A stretch of 64,000 nt of DNA from Pseudomonadota bacterium (GCA_018818835.1 JAHIRD010000109.1:58230-122229), one strand, 5' to 3'; numbered from the stretch's first letter, positions 43,324-52,575 are shown. Notes: a model not told the origin generated them from the sequence alone. Made by a program: numbers and translations.

Positions 43324-44196
43324 ATGAAAATGTTAAAAGGACGAAAAAAACAAGCCCTGGGCCGGGGACTCAGTGCCCTGATTCCTGAACCCGAATCAAC
43401 CCAGGACGAGTCCGGAGAATATTTCTCCTGTGACATCCATCTGATTGTTCCAAATCGGTACCAGCCCCGCCATATTTTTTCCGAAGAAGAACTGGCCGAC
43501 CTTTGTCAGTCCATTGTGGAGCAGGGCGTGATCCAGCCTCTGTTGGTTCGACGGGATGAAAGCGGCTACGAGCTGATTGCCGGAGAACGGCGCTTGAGGG
43601 CCTCGAAAATGGCCGGCCTTGATAAGGTCCCTGTGGTGATCAAGGACATATCCGACAGTGAGATGCTCGAAATGGCCATTGTCGAGAATATCCAGCGGGA
43701 AAATTTCAGCCCCATGGAAGAGGCGGATGCTTACCAGAGACTGATCGATGAATTCAAGCTGACACAGGATCAGGTGGCCAGCCGTGTGGGTAAGAGCAGA
43801 CCGGCTGTGGCCAATTTTTTGAGATTGCGCCAGTTGCCCCAACACATCAAGGAAAGCATCAACCGCCAGGAAATCAGCATGGGCCATGCCCGGGCCCTCC
43901 TGGGGGCGGAAAATTCCTCCCAGCAGGATAAAGCCTGGAAAACAGTCATTGCAAAACGTTTGTCCGTTCGGGAAACGGAAAATCTCATCCGGAAACTTAA
44001 AAAATCCGACACCACTCCCAAAGTCAAAGACAAACATTCCGATGAAATATACTATTCCCAGCTTTCTGAGAAATTATCTCAAAATTTCGGAACCAAGGTC
44101 CAGATCAACCGAAAAGGGGAAAAGGGAAAATTGGAAATCGAATTTTACAGCAACAGCGACCTTGAACGTCTTCTTTCCCTTTTACAAAAACCCTGA
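43324..44196 (+). CDS. parB: ParB/Spo0J-family partition protein
   Basis: About 290 residues; starts at the ATG at 43324 or the one at 43330 (the latter has better spacing to GGTG), while an upstream TTG frame start at 43294 is unlikely. The N-terminal GRGLSALIPE contacts ParA. ParB/sulfiredoxin-type CTPase domain with NRYQPRHIFSEEEL, IVEQGVIQPLLVRR, ELIAGERRLRASKMAGL and EMAIVENIQRENFSPMEEADAYQRL. Helix-turn-helix for parS (LTQDQVASRVGKSRPAVANFLRL) and C-terminal dimer domain. Stop overlaps the ispH-fusion start by one base. Confidence 0.96.
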   Translation: MKMLKGRKKQALGRGLSALIPEPESTQDESGEYFSCDIHLIVPNRYQPRHIFSEEELADLCQSIVEQGVIQPLLVRRDESGYELIAGERRLRASKMAGLDKVPVVIKDISDSEMLEMAIVENIQRENFSPMEEADAYQRLIDEFKLTQDQVASRVGKSRPAVANFLRLRQLPQHIKESINRQEISMGHARALLGAENSSQQDKAWKTVIAKRLSVRETENLIRKLKKSDTTPKVKDKHSDEIYYSQLSEKLSQNFGTKVQINRKGEKGKLEIEFYSNSDLERLLSLLQKP

Positions 44197-45923
44197 TGAA
44201 GATTACCATCGCCAAAACCGCAGGCTTCTGTATGGGCGTGCGACGGGCTGTGGAAATCGCCCTTGACGAAGCCAACAAACACGGGGAAGCCATTTATACT
44301 TACGGCCCCCTGATTCACAATCCCCAGGTTCTTGCCCTGCTTGAAGAAAAGGGTATTCCTGTTCTTGACACCATTCCCGAAAAAGGATCAGGCATCGTTC
44401 TGATAAGGGCTCACGGCGTTCCTCCCGAGTCCATTGAACGATTAAAAGCCGCAGGATTTAAAACCGTGGACGCCACATGTCCCCGGGTCATCAAGGTCCA
44501 GCGAATTATTCGTCGATTTGCCCGGAAAGGCTATCATGCCATTATCATCGGGGATAAGGACCACCCCGAGGTGATCGGCCTTAACGGTTACGCCGAAAAC
44601 AAGGGTTTTGTGGTGGATACCATGGAAGCCCTTAAGGCCTTGCCCACCTTTGAGCAGGCCATCATTGTGGCCCAGACCACCCAGAATATCCAGTTTTATG
44701 AAAAAGTAAAAGACTGGGCGGGGAAAAATCACCCCAACTATCAGTTGTTTGATACGATCTGCGATTCCACGGAAAAAAGGCAGAACGAGATCCTCCAACT
44801 GGCCGAATCATCGGATGCCATCATTATCGTAGGCGGGAAAAGCAGTGGCAATACCCAACGTCTTGCCGAACTGGCGATTCAGGCAGGAAAACCGGCCTTT
44901 CATATCGAATCCGAGGGAGACCTTGACCTGGCCCAATTGGCCGATGCAGAGGTGATCACCATTTCAGCAGGGGCATCCACACCCAACTGGATCATCAACC
45001 GGGTCTACAATCACCTGGAAAGCTCTCTGGTCGGCGCTAAAAAACCCATGAAAAAAAAGATTTATGACTGTCAGCAGTTTCTCTTGAGGACCAATATCTA
45101 CCTTTCCCTTGGTGCGGGGAGTCTCTGCTACGCCTGTTCCAAGCTCCAGGGGATTGAACATGGGCTTCTTTCCGCTTTGGTGGCCATGATGTATGTTTTG
45201 TCCATGCATATTCTGAATCATTTGACCGCAATCCATGCCATCATGTACAACGAGCCGGATCGTGCTGAATTTTATTCGCGCAATAAAACCCGCCTGGCCA
45301 CCCTGGCCATTGCCGTGGGCGGTGTGGGGCTTTTTCTTGTCTTTACCATGGGACAGGTGCCCTTTGTCCTGCTTTTCTGCATGAGTCTCATGGGGCTTTC
45401 CTATAATCTGCATTTGATTCCCGGTCCCATGGGGCAGGGTAAATACAAAAAAATAAGTGATATTCCGGGTTCAAAAACCGTTTTGATTTCATTGGCCTGG
45501 GGTATTGTCACAGCGCTCCTTCCGGCCTTGTCCACCCAGGAATCCTTCCGACTGGCAACGATTCCCGCCTTTCTCATGGCCACGGGCATGGTTTTTTCAC
45601 GGACTGTATTCTATGATATTCTGGATATGCAGGGAGACAGGATCGTGGGTCAGAGGACGCTGCCCCTGTTTCTGGGGGATAAAAAAACCATACGTGTCTT
45701 GAAATGGATTCTTGTGGGGCTTCTGATCATTCTGCCCCTTTCAAGTGCCCTACACCTGATATCAAGTCTGGGGTATTTTTTATCCTTGTTCCCCATGATG
45801 ATGATGATGCTTCTCAATGCCTATGAACGGGGCGGGCTTGTCTACAGTTTACTCCTTGAATTCCTCATGGAAACCCCACTGATCCTGACCGGGGTGATTG
45901 CCTTGATCTGGTATATATCCTGA
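44196..45923 (+). CDS. ispH: Fusion of IspH (HMBPP reductase) and a UbiA-type prenyltransferase domain
   Basis: 575 residues. Residues 1-280 are IspH/LytB, which reduces HMBPP to isopentenyl and dimethylallyl diphosphate; the three [4Fe-4S] cysteines Cys12 (GFCMGVRRA), Cys95 (DATCPRV) and Cys189 (DTICDSTEKRQ) and the His41 and His123 regions are present. After the KKPMKKKI linker, residues ~290-575 form about eight membrane helices of the UbiA family. The second aspartate motif is well conserved (FYDILDMQGDRIVGQRTLP); the first is poorer (MYNEPDRAEFY in place of NDxxDxxxD). The prenyl acceptor is unknown. A fusion of these two functions is unusual. ATG overlaps the parB stop; convergent with the PPTase gene, 1 bp apart. 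Confidence 0.9.
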   Translation: MKITIAKTAGFCMGVRRAVEIALDEANKHGEAIYTYGPLIHNPQVLALLEEKGIPVLDTIPEKGSGIVLIRAHGVPPESIERLKAAGFKTVDATCPRVIKVQRIIRRFARKGYHAIIIGDKDHPEVIGLNGYAENKGFVVDTMEALKALPTFEQAIIVAQTTQNIQFYEKVKDWAGKNHPNYQLFDTICDSTEKRQNEILQLAESSDAIIIVGGKSSGNTQRLAELAIQAGKPAFHIESEGDLDLAQLADAEVITISAGASTPNWIINRVYNHLESSLVGAKKPMKKKIYDCQQFLLRTNIYLSLGAGSLCYACSKLQGIEHGLLSALVAMMYVLSMHILNHLTAIHAIMYNEPDRAEFYSRNKTRLATLAIAVGGVGLFLVFTMGQVPFVLLFCMSLMGLSYNLHLIPGPMGQGKYKKISDIPGSKTVLISLAWGIVTALLPALSTQESFRLATIPAFLMATGMVFSRTVFYDILDMQGDRIVGQRTLPLFLGDKKTIRVLKWILVGLLIILPLSSALHLISSLGYFLSLFPMMMMMLLNAYERGGLVYSLLLEFLMETPLILTGVIALIWYIS

Positions 45924-45924
45924 A

Positions 45925-46644
45925 TTATTTGGGGATTGATCTGATCAGTGTAAATGCGTAGTCCGTGTAAAGAATGCGGGTGTCAATGCGGATGTCCGTG
46001 ACCGGGCTGCCACGGTGAACGACGGCTCCATCTATGATCTCCACTTTTTTCAAACCTTCGGCAAATCCTTTTTTGATGTATTTTAAAAAGGCTTCCTTGA
46101 CGGTCCAGTTGAGATAAAGGGTGCTGTCTTCATGGTCTTTGTACAGGCTTATTTCCTTCTCGGAAAAAGCCACCCCCATGATATTTTTCATGCGTCCCTG
46201 TTCAATGGCTTCAATATCAAGGGCCAACCCCAGACCGCGTGTGTCCATGGCTGCCACGGCATAGTCTCCTGAATGGGAAATGCTGATGCTGATATGGGGG
46301 AAATCCGGTAGAAAGGGTGCCCCGCTTTTCTCTGCATCAATGAGCAAAGACGATTCAGGGCAGAGCTTTAGGATTGATGCAAGGGTTTTGACCGCTACCT
46401 TTCCGGCCATCCATTCCACCTGTTTTTTCATGACTTTGAAGTCATTGATCTTGTCAAAGTCAGGGGGTAGGAAAAACCGACCCAAGGGGCCGTCATGATT
46501 CATAAGGACGTTTCTTTTGCGTCGGAAGTCCATGGGCGTCTGGTCACCGACGAAACGGGAGACGAAGCGGGGAATGTTAACAAAACAGAGACAGATGGTA
46601 TCCGAGATGTGTTCTATGTCAAAAAAGGGTGTATCCCTGTTCAT
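45925..46644 (-). CDS. 4'-phosphopantetheinyl transferase (Sfp/AcpT type)
   Basis: 239 residues. The two signature motifs are LGLALDIEAIEQGR (metal-binding 'G.DiE') and YLNWTVKEAFLKYIKKG ('W..KEA..K'), preceded by HISISISHSGDYAVAAM. It transfers phosphopantetheine from CoA to carrier-protein serines. No polyketide or peptide synthase is nearby, so it may serve the fatty-acid or an unlinked carrier protein. AAGG ribosome binding site precedes the ATG. Confidence 0.88.
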   Translation of the reverse strand: MNRDTPFFDIEHISDTICLCFVNIPRFVSRFVGDQTPMDFRRKRNVLMNHDGPLGRFFLPPDFDKINDFKVMKKQVEWMAGKVAVKTLASILKLCPESSLLIDAEKSGAPFLPDFPHISISISHSGDYAVAAMDTRGLGLALDIEAIEQGRMKNIMGVAFSEKEISLYKDHEDSTLYLNWTVKEAFLKYIKKGFAEGLKKVEIIDGAVVHRGSPVTDIRIDTRILYTDYAFTLIRSIPK

Positions 46645-46747
46645 TTAAGGGCCTTGAAATATCAGAAATCCGGTCATTTAAAAATAAAGTCCACGGTGCG
46701 TCTGTTTGAGGTTTTGTTATACATGATTCGGGTTTTATTTAAAACCC

Positions 46748-48847
46748 TTATTCATCCAGTATCTCCCGGATTTTATGGGACAGAGCCGTGATCTCGAAGG
46801 GTTTCTGGATAAAGCCGTTGCACCCTCTGTCAAGAATATGTTTTGCTTTGCCGTCAATGCTGTATCCACTTGATAAAAGCACACGGACATCCTTGTTTAT
46901 GGCTTTGAGCATGTCATACACGTCCCCACCGTTCAAGCCCGGCATGATCATGTCCAGAATAACCAGAGATATGTCCTTCTGATTCTCTCTGTAACATTTA
47001 AGGGCCTCCTCTCCACCTTCGGCCAAAAGGGGTGTATAGCCCAGCAGAGTCAGAAGATCAAAGCCCAGGCCCACCAGAGTCGGGTCATCATCAACAAAAA
47101 GAATGGTTTCATTGCCTTTGATCAGCTGGGGAGGTTTCTTTTCCCGAACCGCTGTTTTTTCTTTGGCAACGGGAATATAAATGAAAAAGGTGGATCCCCT
47201 GTTTATTTCCGACATGACATTGATGTAGCCTCCATGGGCTTTGATAATGCCGTAGGTGGAAGCCAAACCGAGCCCTGTGCCACTGCTGATGTCCTTGGTG
47301 GTGAAAAAGGGTTCGAAAATGTGAGGAAGAACTTTTTCATTCATGCCGCCCCCCGTGTCCGTGACCGAGAGGCAGATGTAACGGTCAGGTTTGGGGTCGT
47401 ATTTATCACCGCCAAAGTCCTTATCCGTGACTTCATATGTATTAAAAAAGAGATCCCCTCCATTGGGCATGGCATCGGCTGCATTCACACAAAGGTTCAT
47501 CAGGACTTGTTCGATCTGCCCCTGATCGGCGGTGATGCCAGATAAATCGTCTGCCAATGCGAAATGGGTCCTGATTTCCTTGCGAGTCATGGCGAAGGTG
47601 TCCACGGTTTCGAGAACCAGAAGGTTCAGATCCACGGACCGGACTTCGTATTTTCCTTCACGGGCATAGCCGATCAACTGGCTGGTCAGGCGGGACCCGC
47701 TACCCACCTGTTTATCAATATTCACCAGCATTTTATAGTGGCTGTGCTCCGGGGTCAGGTCCAAGAGCATTAATTCGGCATAACCCCTGATAGCCATAAG
47801 AAGATTATTGAAATTATGGGCAATGCCACCGGCCAAGGTCCCTATGGATTCCATTTTCATGGCATAATGAAGCTGGGCTTCCATACGTTTTTTTTGGTCT
47901 TCAGCCATTTTTCTTTCGGAAATATCCCTTACGATTCCTCTGAATCCGACCTTTCTCGATTTACGGGTCCGGATCAGAGACACGGAAATTTCAGCGAAAA
48001 ACTCCTCCTTGTTTTTGCGAATCAAAGGGCATTCAAAGGCCTTAACCTTTTCCCCGGTGTTGTAGACATGGTTGAAGGCCTTGAAAACCTTGCCAAAACT
48101 TTCTTTTCCCATGTATACTCGGTTGTTCATATTCATGAGTTCATTTTCCGAATAACCCAGGATCTGGCAAAGCACACTGTTGAAGAACATCATGTTGCCT
48201 TTGAGATCCACCTCATAATACCCTTCTATGATATTATCAAGGATGTCGCGGTACTTTGATTCGCTTTCATGCAGAGCCTCTTCATTCATTTTGCGTTCAA
48301 TGGCCAGTGCGACCTGGTCCGAGACCGTGACCAGAATGGACACATCATCATGGGACAAAAGAGATTTTTCAGAATAATCCTGAACCACCATGAGACCGAT
48401 GACATTGCCTCTGACAAAAAGGGGTGTCCCGATCCAGACACTGGGTAGGGGCCCCTTGGACTCGATTTGAAGTCGGTCAATGTCCTTACGGGTCATGAAA
48501 AGGGGTTTCCCCAGCCTGATTACCGTGAGTGCAAGGCTCTGATTTTTCAGATTGCTGATGTTTCGTATCTGGCAGACATTGTTTTTTTCATCATGAACAT
48601 AGGGGAAATACAGGGAATCCTTCTTTTCATCGATGAGGCCGATTGCAAAATTATTAACAAATACGAGGGTTTGTAGTGACTTGTGGATGGTCGCATAAAA
48701 ATCGCTTAGACTTTTAGCCAGGCTTACAGCCCGAGCAATGCTAAGGAGAACGCCTGAAATATCTTCGGATTTTTTGAGTTGTTCAAGTTCGATCTCAAGG
48801 GTGTGAATTCGCTCTTCAAGATCGTTTCGTGATGGCTCGTTGGCCAT
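46748..48847 (-). CDS. Soluble hybrid histidine kinase (GAF, PAS, HisKA, HATPase, receiver)
   Basis: 699 residues from the ATG at 48847 (TTGGAG 9 nt upstream); a TTG at 48862 is less likely. A short coiled-coil start (DLEERIHTLEIELEQLKK), GAF domain (about 35-185), PAS domain (about 190-315), HisKA with His344 (GGIAHNFNNLL), HATPase with DTGGGMNEKVLPHIFEPFFTTK and GTGLGLASTYGII, and a C-terminal receiver with Asp632 (VILDMIMPGLNGG). No membrane helix, so it senses a cytoplasmic signal. The downstream regulator is unknown. Confidence 0.92.
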   Translation of the reverse strand: MANEPSRNDLEERIHTLEIELEQLKKSEDISGVLLSIARAVSLAKSLSDFYATIHKSLQTLVFVNNFAIGLIDEKKDSLYFPYVHDEKNNVCQIRNISNLKNQSLALTVIRLGKPLFMTRKDIDRLQIESKGPLPSVWIGTPLFVRGNVIGLMVVQDYSEKSLLSHDDVSILVTVSDQVALAIERKMNEEALHESESKYRDILDNIIEGYYEVDLKGNMMFFNSVLCQILGYSENELMNMNNRVYMGKESFGKVFKAFNHVYNTGEKVKAFECPLIRKNKEEFFAEISVSLIRTRKSRKVGFRGIVRDISERKMAEDQKKRMEAQLHYAMKMESIGTLAGGIAHNFNNLLMAIRGYAELMLLDLTPEHSHYKMLVNIDKQVGSGSRLTSQLIGYAREGKYEVRSVDLNLLVLETVDTFAMTRKEIRTHFALADDLSGITADQGQIEQVLMNLCVNAADAMPNGGDLFFNTYEVTDKDFGGDKYDPKPDRYICLSVTDTGGGMNEKVLPHIFEPFFTTKDISSGTGLGLASTYGIIKAHGGYINVMSEINRGSTFFIYIPVAKEKTAVREKKPPQLIKGNETILFVDDDPTLVGLGFDLLTLLGYTPLLAEGGEEALKCYRENQKDISLVILDMIMPGLNGGDVYDMLKAINKDVRVLLSSGYSIDGKAKHILDRGCNGFIQKPFEITALSHKIREILDE

Positions 48848-48867
48848 AGACCAGGTCTCCAAAAGAC

Positions 48868-48963
48868 AGTGTCATTTCAGAAGTTGACTCTACGCCTCAT
48901 TAGGCGTTCTCGTGTTTCAGTAAATCCGCAGGATTTATACGTTTTTCTGAATGGACACTCTGA
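48868..48963. repeat. Structured intergenic element with imperfect terminal inverted repeats and two inner hairpins
   Basis: AGTGTCATTTCAGAA (48869-48883) and its partner TTCTGAATGGACACT (48946-48960) pair with two mismatches in 15. Between them are ACGCCT/AGGCGT (48893-48908) and TAAATCC/GGATTTA (48922-48938) hairpins. It looks like a small MITE-like or folded-DNA element upstream of the hybrid kinase gene. Confidence 0.55.
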
Positions 48964-49116
48964 AAAACAAATCGATGTCATAGCGTAAGAACTTAAAAGG
49001 AATGAAATCTCAATCAAAAGAATATAACAGCATTGTTCAATTTACAGCAATATTTTTTTAAATTATAACTGAATCCATGGGACCTGTCAAACACGGTTCA
49101 TCATTGCGGAAAATAT

Positions 49117-49815
49117 TTACCGGATCAGACAGTCATCCACGTAGGTCAATGCCAGGGATTGAAAGGTTTTAAGGTCAGTCTGATCGCAGCCTGGGTCGCA
49201 ATCTTCAAAAAAAGCAGAATCAAGAATTTTTTTTGGCCGGTATGTCTGAAGGGCATATCGTTTGGCCCCTTTGATGCGTTGGAGAATTTCTGTGATGGAT
49301 TCAAGGGTGATGAAGGGTTTGACGCAGGTGGTTCTGAATTCATAGTCCGGGGCGGAATCCATGATCAGTTCAATGCTGGTCAACAGACTTTTGGGATCAC
49401 ACTGTGAGGTGATACCCGGGGTGTAATGACCAAGGGACGCTTTGATGTCCATGGCCACATAATCAACAAAACCTTCGGCCAAAAGGGCCCTTAACACCTG
49501 GGGGCGGCTCCCGTTGGTATCCAGTTTGACCAGAAACCCCATGCTCTTGATGCGGCTTAAAAAGGTCACGAGTTTTTTCTGTAAGGTGGGTTCACCCCCT
49601 GAAATGACCACGGCGTCCAGAAGTCCTTTTCGTCGTTCAAGAAAATCAAAAACTGGGGTCATGTCACCCTTATCCGCCACAGGAGTTTTCATGGGTACCA
49701 ATTCCGGATTGTGGCAGTAAGGGCAATGGAAGTTGCAGCCTTGTGTGAACACAACACAACAGACTTTGTGGGGATAATCTAGCAAGGAGCTTGGTATAAA
49801 ACCGCTGATATTCAT
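49117..49815 (-). CDS. nrdG: Anaerobic ribonucleotide reductase activating enzyme (radical SAM)
   Basis: A 232-residue radical-SAM protein. The FeS motif CNFHCPYC (CxxxCxxC) is near residue 26, followed by HNPELVP and the SAM-binding glycine segment VVISGGEPTLQ. It installs the glycyl radical on NrdD. The N-terminal MNISGFIPSSLLDYPHKVCCVVFTQGC is typical of the NrdG/PflA-like activators in deltaproteobacteria. Lies 160 bp downstream of nrdD on the same strand, separated by a hairpin and a tandem repeat. Confidence 0.92.
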   Translation of the reverse strand: MNISGFIPSSLLDYPHKVCCVVFTQGCNFHCPYCHNPELVPMKTPVADKGDMTPVFDFLERRKGLLDAVVISGGEPTLQKKLVTFLSRIKSMGFLVKLDTNGSRPQVLRALLAEGFVDYVAMDIKASLGHYTPGITSQCDPKSLLTSIELIMDSAPDYEFRTTCVKPFITLESITEILQRIKGAKRYALQTYRPKKILDSAFFEDCDPGCDQTDLKTFQSLALTYVDDCLIR

Positions 49816-49842
49816 AGATAACTGAGAACCAAAATTAGTGAA

Positions 49843-49878
49843 ATGGGACTTATGGGAGTTATGGGACTCATGGGACCT
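49843..49878. repeat. 9-bp tandem repeat (ATGGGACTT-type, 4 units)
   Basis: ATGGGACTT, ATGGGAGTT, ATGGGACTC, ATGGGACCT in tandem, between nrdD and nrdG. Same unit as at 661-700 and 22087-22110. Confidence 0.85.
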
Positions 49879-49929
49879 ATATGTCCTGGGTGTTTTTTAG
49901 CGACCACCGGGATTGGGTGGTGGTATAAC

Positions 49930-49967
49930 GTGTTAAAAAGGGCAGGGTAATCTGCCCCTTTTAACAC
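49930..49967 (-). terminator. Hairpin after nrdD, probable terminator or attenuator
   Basis: GTGTTAAAAAGGGCAG and CTGCCCCTTTTAACAC form a 16-bp stem with one mismatch and a short GGTAAT loop, 9 bp after the nrdD stop. On the minus strand the stem ends in a T-rich arm. It could lower nrdG expression relative to nrdD. Confidence 0.65.
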
Positions 49968-49975
49968 AAAATTGT

Positions 49976-52057
49976 TTAGGATGCGACTTTGAATGTTTTT
50001 CTCATGCTGAATTCACAGCGTTTCCCTTCATTCCATTGCTGGAGGGGCCGGAGATAGCCCACGATGCGGGAATAAATCTCCGTTTCCTCACCACAGGTTT
50101 CACAGGCTTCGACCTCTCCTTTGAGGTAGCCATGGGTGGGGCAGACACTGAAGGTCGGGCTCAAGGTGAAATAGGGAAGCCGGAAATTTCCCGATACTTT
50201 CTTGACAAATGATTTAACGGCTTCGATGTCGACCACCTCTTCCCCTAAAAACAGGTGAAGAACCGTTCCACCTGTATACTTGGTCTGGAGCTCATCCTGG
50301 AGTTGAAGAACCTCAAACACATCATCCGAGTAATTCACCGGCAGATGGGTAGAATTGGTATAAAAGGGCTCAGGGCTTTCGTTGTTGGCGAAGATGGCTT
50401 CAGGCAGGGTCTTTTTATCCATCATGGCCAGTCTGTAGCCTGTGCCTTCGGCAGGTGTCGCTTCCAGGTTGAATATGTCACCGGTTTCCGCCTGAATTTC
50501 TTCCATGCGGCCCCGGATATGATCCATCACCTTAATGGCAAAGGCATGACCGTTTTTTGATGCGATCCCTTCGCCCATGAAATTCTGACAGGCTTCATGC
50601 ATGCCGATGATACCAATGGTGGAAAAGTGATTTTTCCAGTAAATACCACTTTGTTCCTTGATGTGCCTCAGATAGAATTTGGAATAGGGATAGAGGTTCT
50701 TCTCGGTAAATTCTTCAAGTACTTTACGTTTGATCACCAGGCTGTCTTTGGCAATGTCGATGATCCGGTTGAGTTTTTTGAAAAAATCATCCTCAGTGAC
50801 AGCCAGGTAACCGATGCGGGGAAGATTGATGGTCACCACACCAATAGAACCGGTCAGGGGGTTGGCTCCGAACAGACCGCCCCCTCGTTTTCTCAGTTCA
50901 CGGTTGTCCAGGCGCAGACGGCAGCACATACTCCGGGCATCGTCCGGGGACATGTCCGAGTTGACAAAATTTGAAAAATAGGGAATGCCGTATTTGCCGG
51001 TCATCTGCCAGATCAAATCCAGATTGGGGTTGTCCCAGTTGAAATCCTTTGTGATGTTGTAGGTTGGAATGGGGAAGGTAAATACTCTGCCTTTGGCATC
51101 CCCTTCCATCATCACTTCGGCAAAAGCCCGGTTCAATATGTCCATTTCGGGCTGGAAATCAGCATAGGTTTCTTCACGGTACTCACCGCCGATGCATACA
51201 GGCTGGTCCTTGAGAATGGACGGGACATAAAGGTCCATGGTGATGTTGGTAAAGGGCGTCTGGAACCCAACACGCGTGGGGATATTGATATTGAACACAA
51301 ATTCCTGCATGGCCTGCTTTACCTGCTTGTATGTCAGATTGTCAAAGCGGACAAAGGGGGCAAGAAGGGTGTCGAAATTTGAAATGGCCTGGGCTCCGGC
51401 CGCTTCTCCCTGGAGTGTGTAGAAAAAATTAACAACCTGGCCCAAGGCTGATCGTAAATGGGCGGGGGGAGCACTTTCCACTTTGCCGGAAACGCCTTTG
51501 AAACCGACCTTCAACAGGTCCTGGAGATCCCATCCCACACAGTAAACAGACAGAAGGCTCAAGTCATGGATATGCATATCGCCATTGTTGTGAACATCCC
51601 TCACTTCTTTGGGGTAAATGCGGTTCAGCCAGTATTCTGAAGTGATATCCGAGGAGATATAGTTGTTAAGACCCTGGAGGGAATAGCTCATATTACTGTT
51701 TTCTTTTATTTTCCAGTCCAGCTTTTTGATATAATTGTCCATCAGTGCCGTATTGGCTTTGATGGTGATGTTTCTGATCTGGGTTCTCTGCTCCCGGTAC
51801 AGAATGTAGGATTTGGCTGATTTGTAGAAGGGGGAATCCAGAAGCACACGCTCAACAATATCCTGGATTTCTTCCACTTCAGGCTGGGGTCCGATTCTCA
51901 GCTCACGGGCCAGGGTCAAAACGCGCAAGGTTAATTTTTTGGCCTCACGTTCATTGAATTCTCCGGTCACCTTACCGGACATGCTGATTGCGCTGGTAAT
52001 TTTCGATGAATCGAATTCCGCCACATGACCGTTGCGTTTTATGATGGTTTCAAACAC
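49976..52057 (-). CDS. nrdD: Anaerobic (class III) ribonucleoside-triphosphate reductase
   Basis: 693 residues from a GTG at 52057, chosen because GAGGAGG lies 8 nt upstream; a TTG 6 codons earlier overlaps that site. An N-terminal ATP-cone (VFETIIKRNGHVAEFDSSKITSAI, about 1-90) gives allosteric control. The barrel follows, then the C-terminal zinc site (CPTHGYLKGE...CETCGEE) and the glycyl-radical loop RIVGYLRPLQQWNEGK. It makes deoxyribonucleotides without oxygen and needs NrdG for activation. Regulation by NrdR is suggested by a paired operator about 300 bp upstream. Confidence 0.96.
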   Translation of the reverse strand: MFETIIKRNGHVAEFDSSKITSAISMSGKVTGEFNEREAKKLTLRVLTLARELRIGPQPEVEEIQDIVERVLLDSPFYKSAKSYILYREQRTQIRNITIKANTALMDNYIKKLDWKIKENSNMSYSLQGLNNYISSDITSEYWLNRIYPKEVRDVHNNGDMHIHDLSLLSVYCVGWDLQDLLKVGFKGVSGKVESAPPAHLRSALGQVVNFFYTLQGEAAGAQAISNFDTLLAPFVRFDNLTYKQVKQAMQEFVFNINIPTRVGFQTPFTNITMDLYVPSILKDQPVCIGGEYREETYADFQPEMDILNRAFAEVMMEGDAKGRVFTFPIPTYNITKDFNWDNPNLDLIWQMTGKYGIPYFSNFVNSDMSPDDARSMCCRLRLDNRELRKRGGGLFGANPLTGSIGVVTINLPRIGYLAVTEDDFFKKLNRIIDIAKDSLVIKRKVLEEFTEKNLYPYSKFYLRHIKEQSGIYWKNHFSTIGIIGMHEACQNFMGEGIASKNGHAFAIKVMDHIRGRMEEIQAETGDIFNLEATPAEGTGYRLAMMDKKTLPEAIFANNESPEPFYTNSTHLPVNYSDDVFEVLQLQDELQTKYTGGTVLHLFLGEEVVDIEAVKSFVKKVSGNFRLPYFTLSPTFSVCPTHGYLKGEVEACETCGEETEIYSRIVGYLRPLQQWNEGKRCEFSMRKTFKVAS

Positions 52058-52075
52058 GGGCTCACCCCTCCTCAA

Positions 52076-52575
52076 TTATAATGTTAACGTCATATTTCAA
52101 ATGACTTTTGGTCATAGTCTGTCTGTTTCCCAAACAAAAAAAACATGGTCCGGTTCAGGCGTTCATGTAAAAAAACATCAGGGCTGATCACTAAAAAAAC
52201 AGCAAATAAACATGGGGCCTGTAAAAAAACAAGACCCCATTCCTATAATAAAAGGAACAGAAAAAAACCTGATGATCAACGATAAAAAGGGTTCAGCCAC
52301 CTGCGGATGCCGGTGGACCTGCATATCCAATTTCGAGAAGATGGCTCACAATTGCACAATATATTGTCATGTGTCAAGTGGTAAATTCTATATATTGTGT
52401 TTAACCTAAAAAATAGTTGGATGAGAATTCCAAGGTATTTCAGGAGAATAGATGAGGACTAAAAAAATGATAAAAATGAAAGGGTCTTGATTTTTTATTT
52501 TTTTATCGTAAAATGAGGCACATAAAAAACATAGAACGAATCTGTTCGCATACACTAAAAAAAGAAGGAAAGATC
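52076..52575. other. Divergent intergenic region with nrdD leader
   Basis: 500 bp without a convincing gene. It holds the NrdR-type site pair at 52354-52401 and AT-rich sequence before the small membrane-protein gene. A 65-codon frame at 52212-52409 (+) has cysteines but no family signature, overlaps the operators and is not called. Confidence 0.5.
52354..52401 (-). promoter_or_regulatory. Paired NrdR-box-like operators with TTGACA between them
   Basis: Box 1 is GCACAATATATTGTCA (52354-52369; inner ACAATATATTGT is a perfect palindrome). Box 2 is TTCTATATATTGTGTT (52386-52401). Their centres are 31 bp apart, the three-turn spacing usual for NrdR box pairs. A minus-strand TTGACA (52372-52377) lies between them and points to nrdD, though a good -10 is not evident. 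NrdR represses ribonucleotide reductase genes when (d)ATP is plentiful. Confidence 0.6.

Noticed and set aside
52212..52409. 65-codon frame upstream of nrdD with several cysteines
   Set aside because: It overlaps the NrdR-type operators, has no clear ribosome binding site and no recognisable motif.
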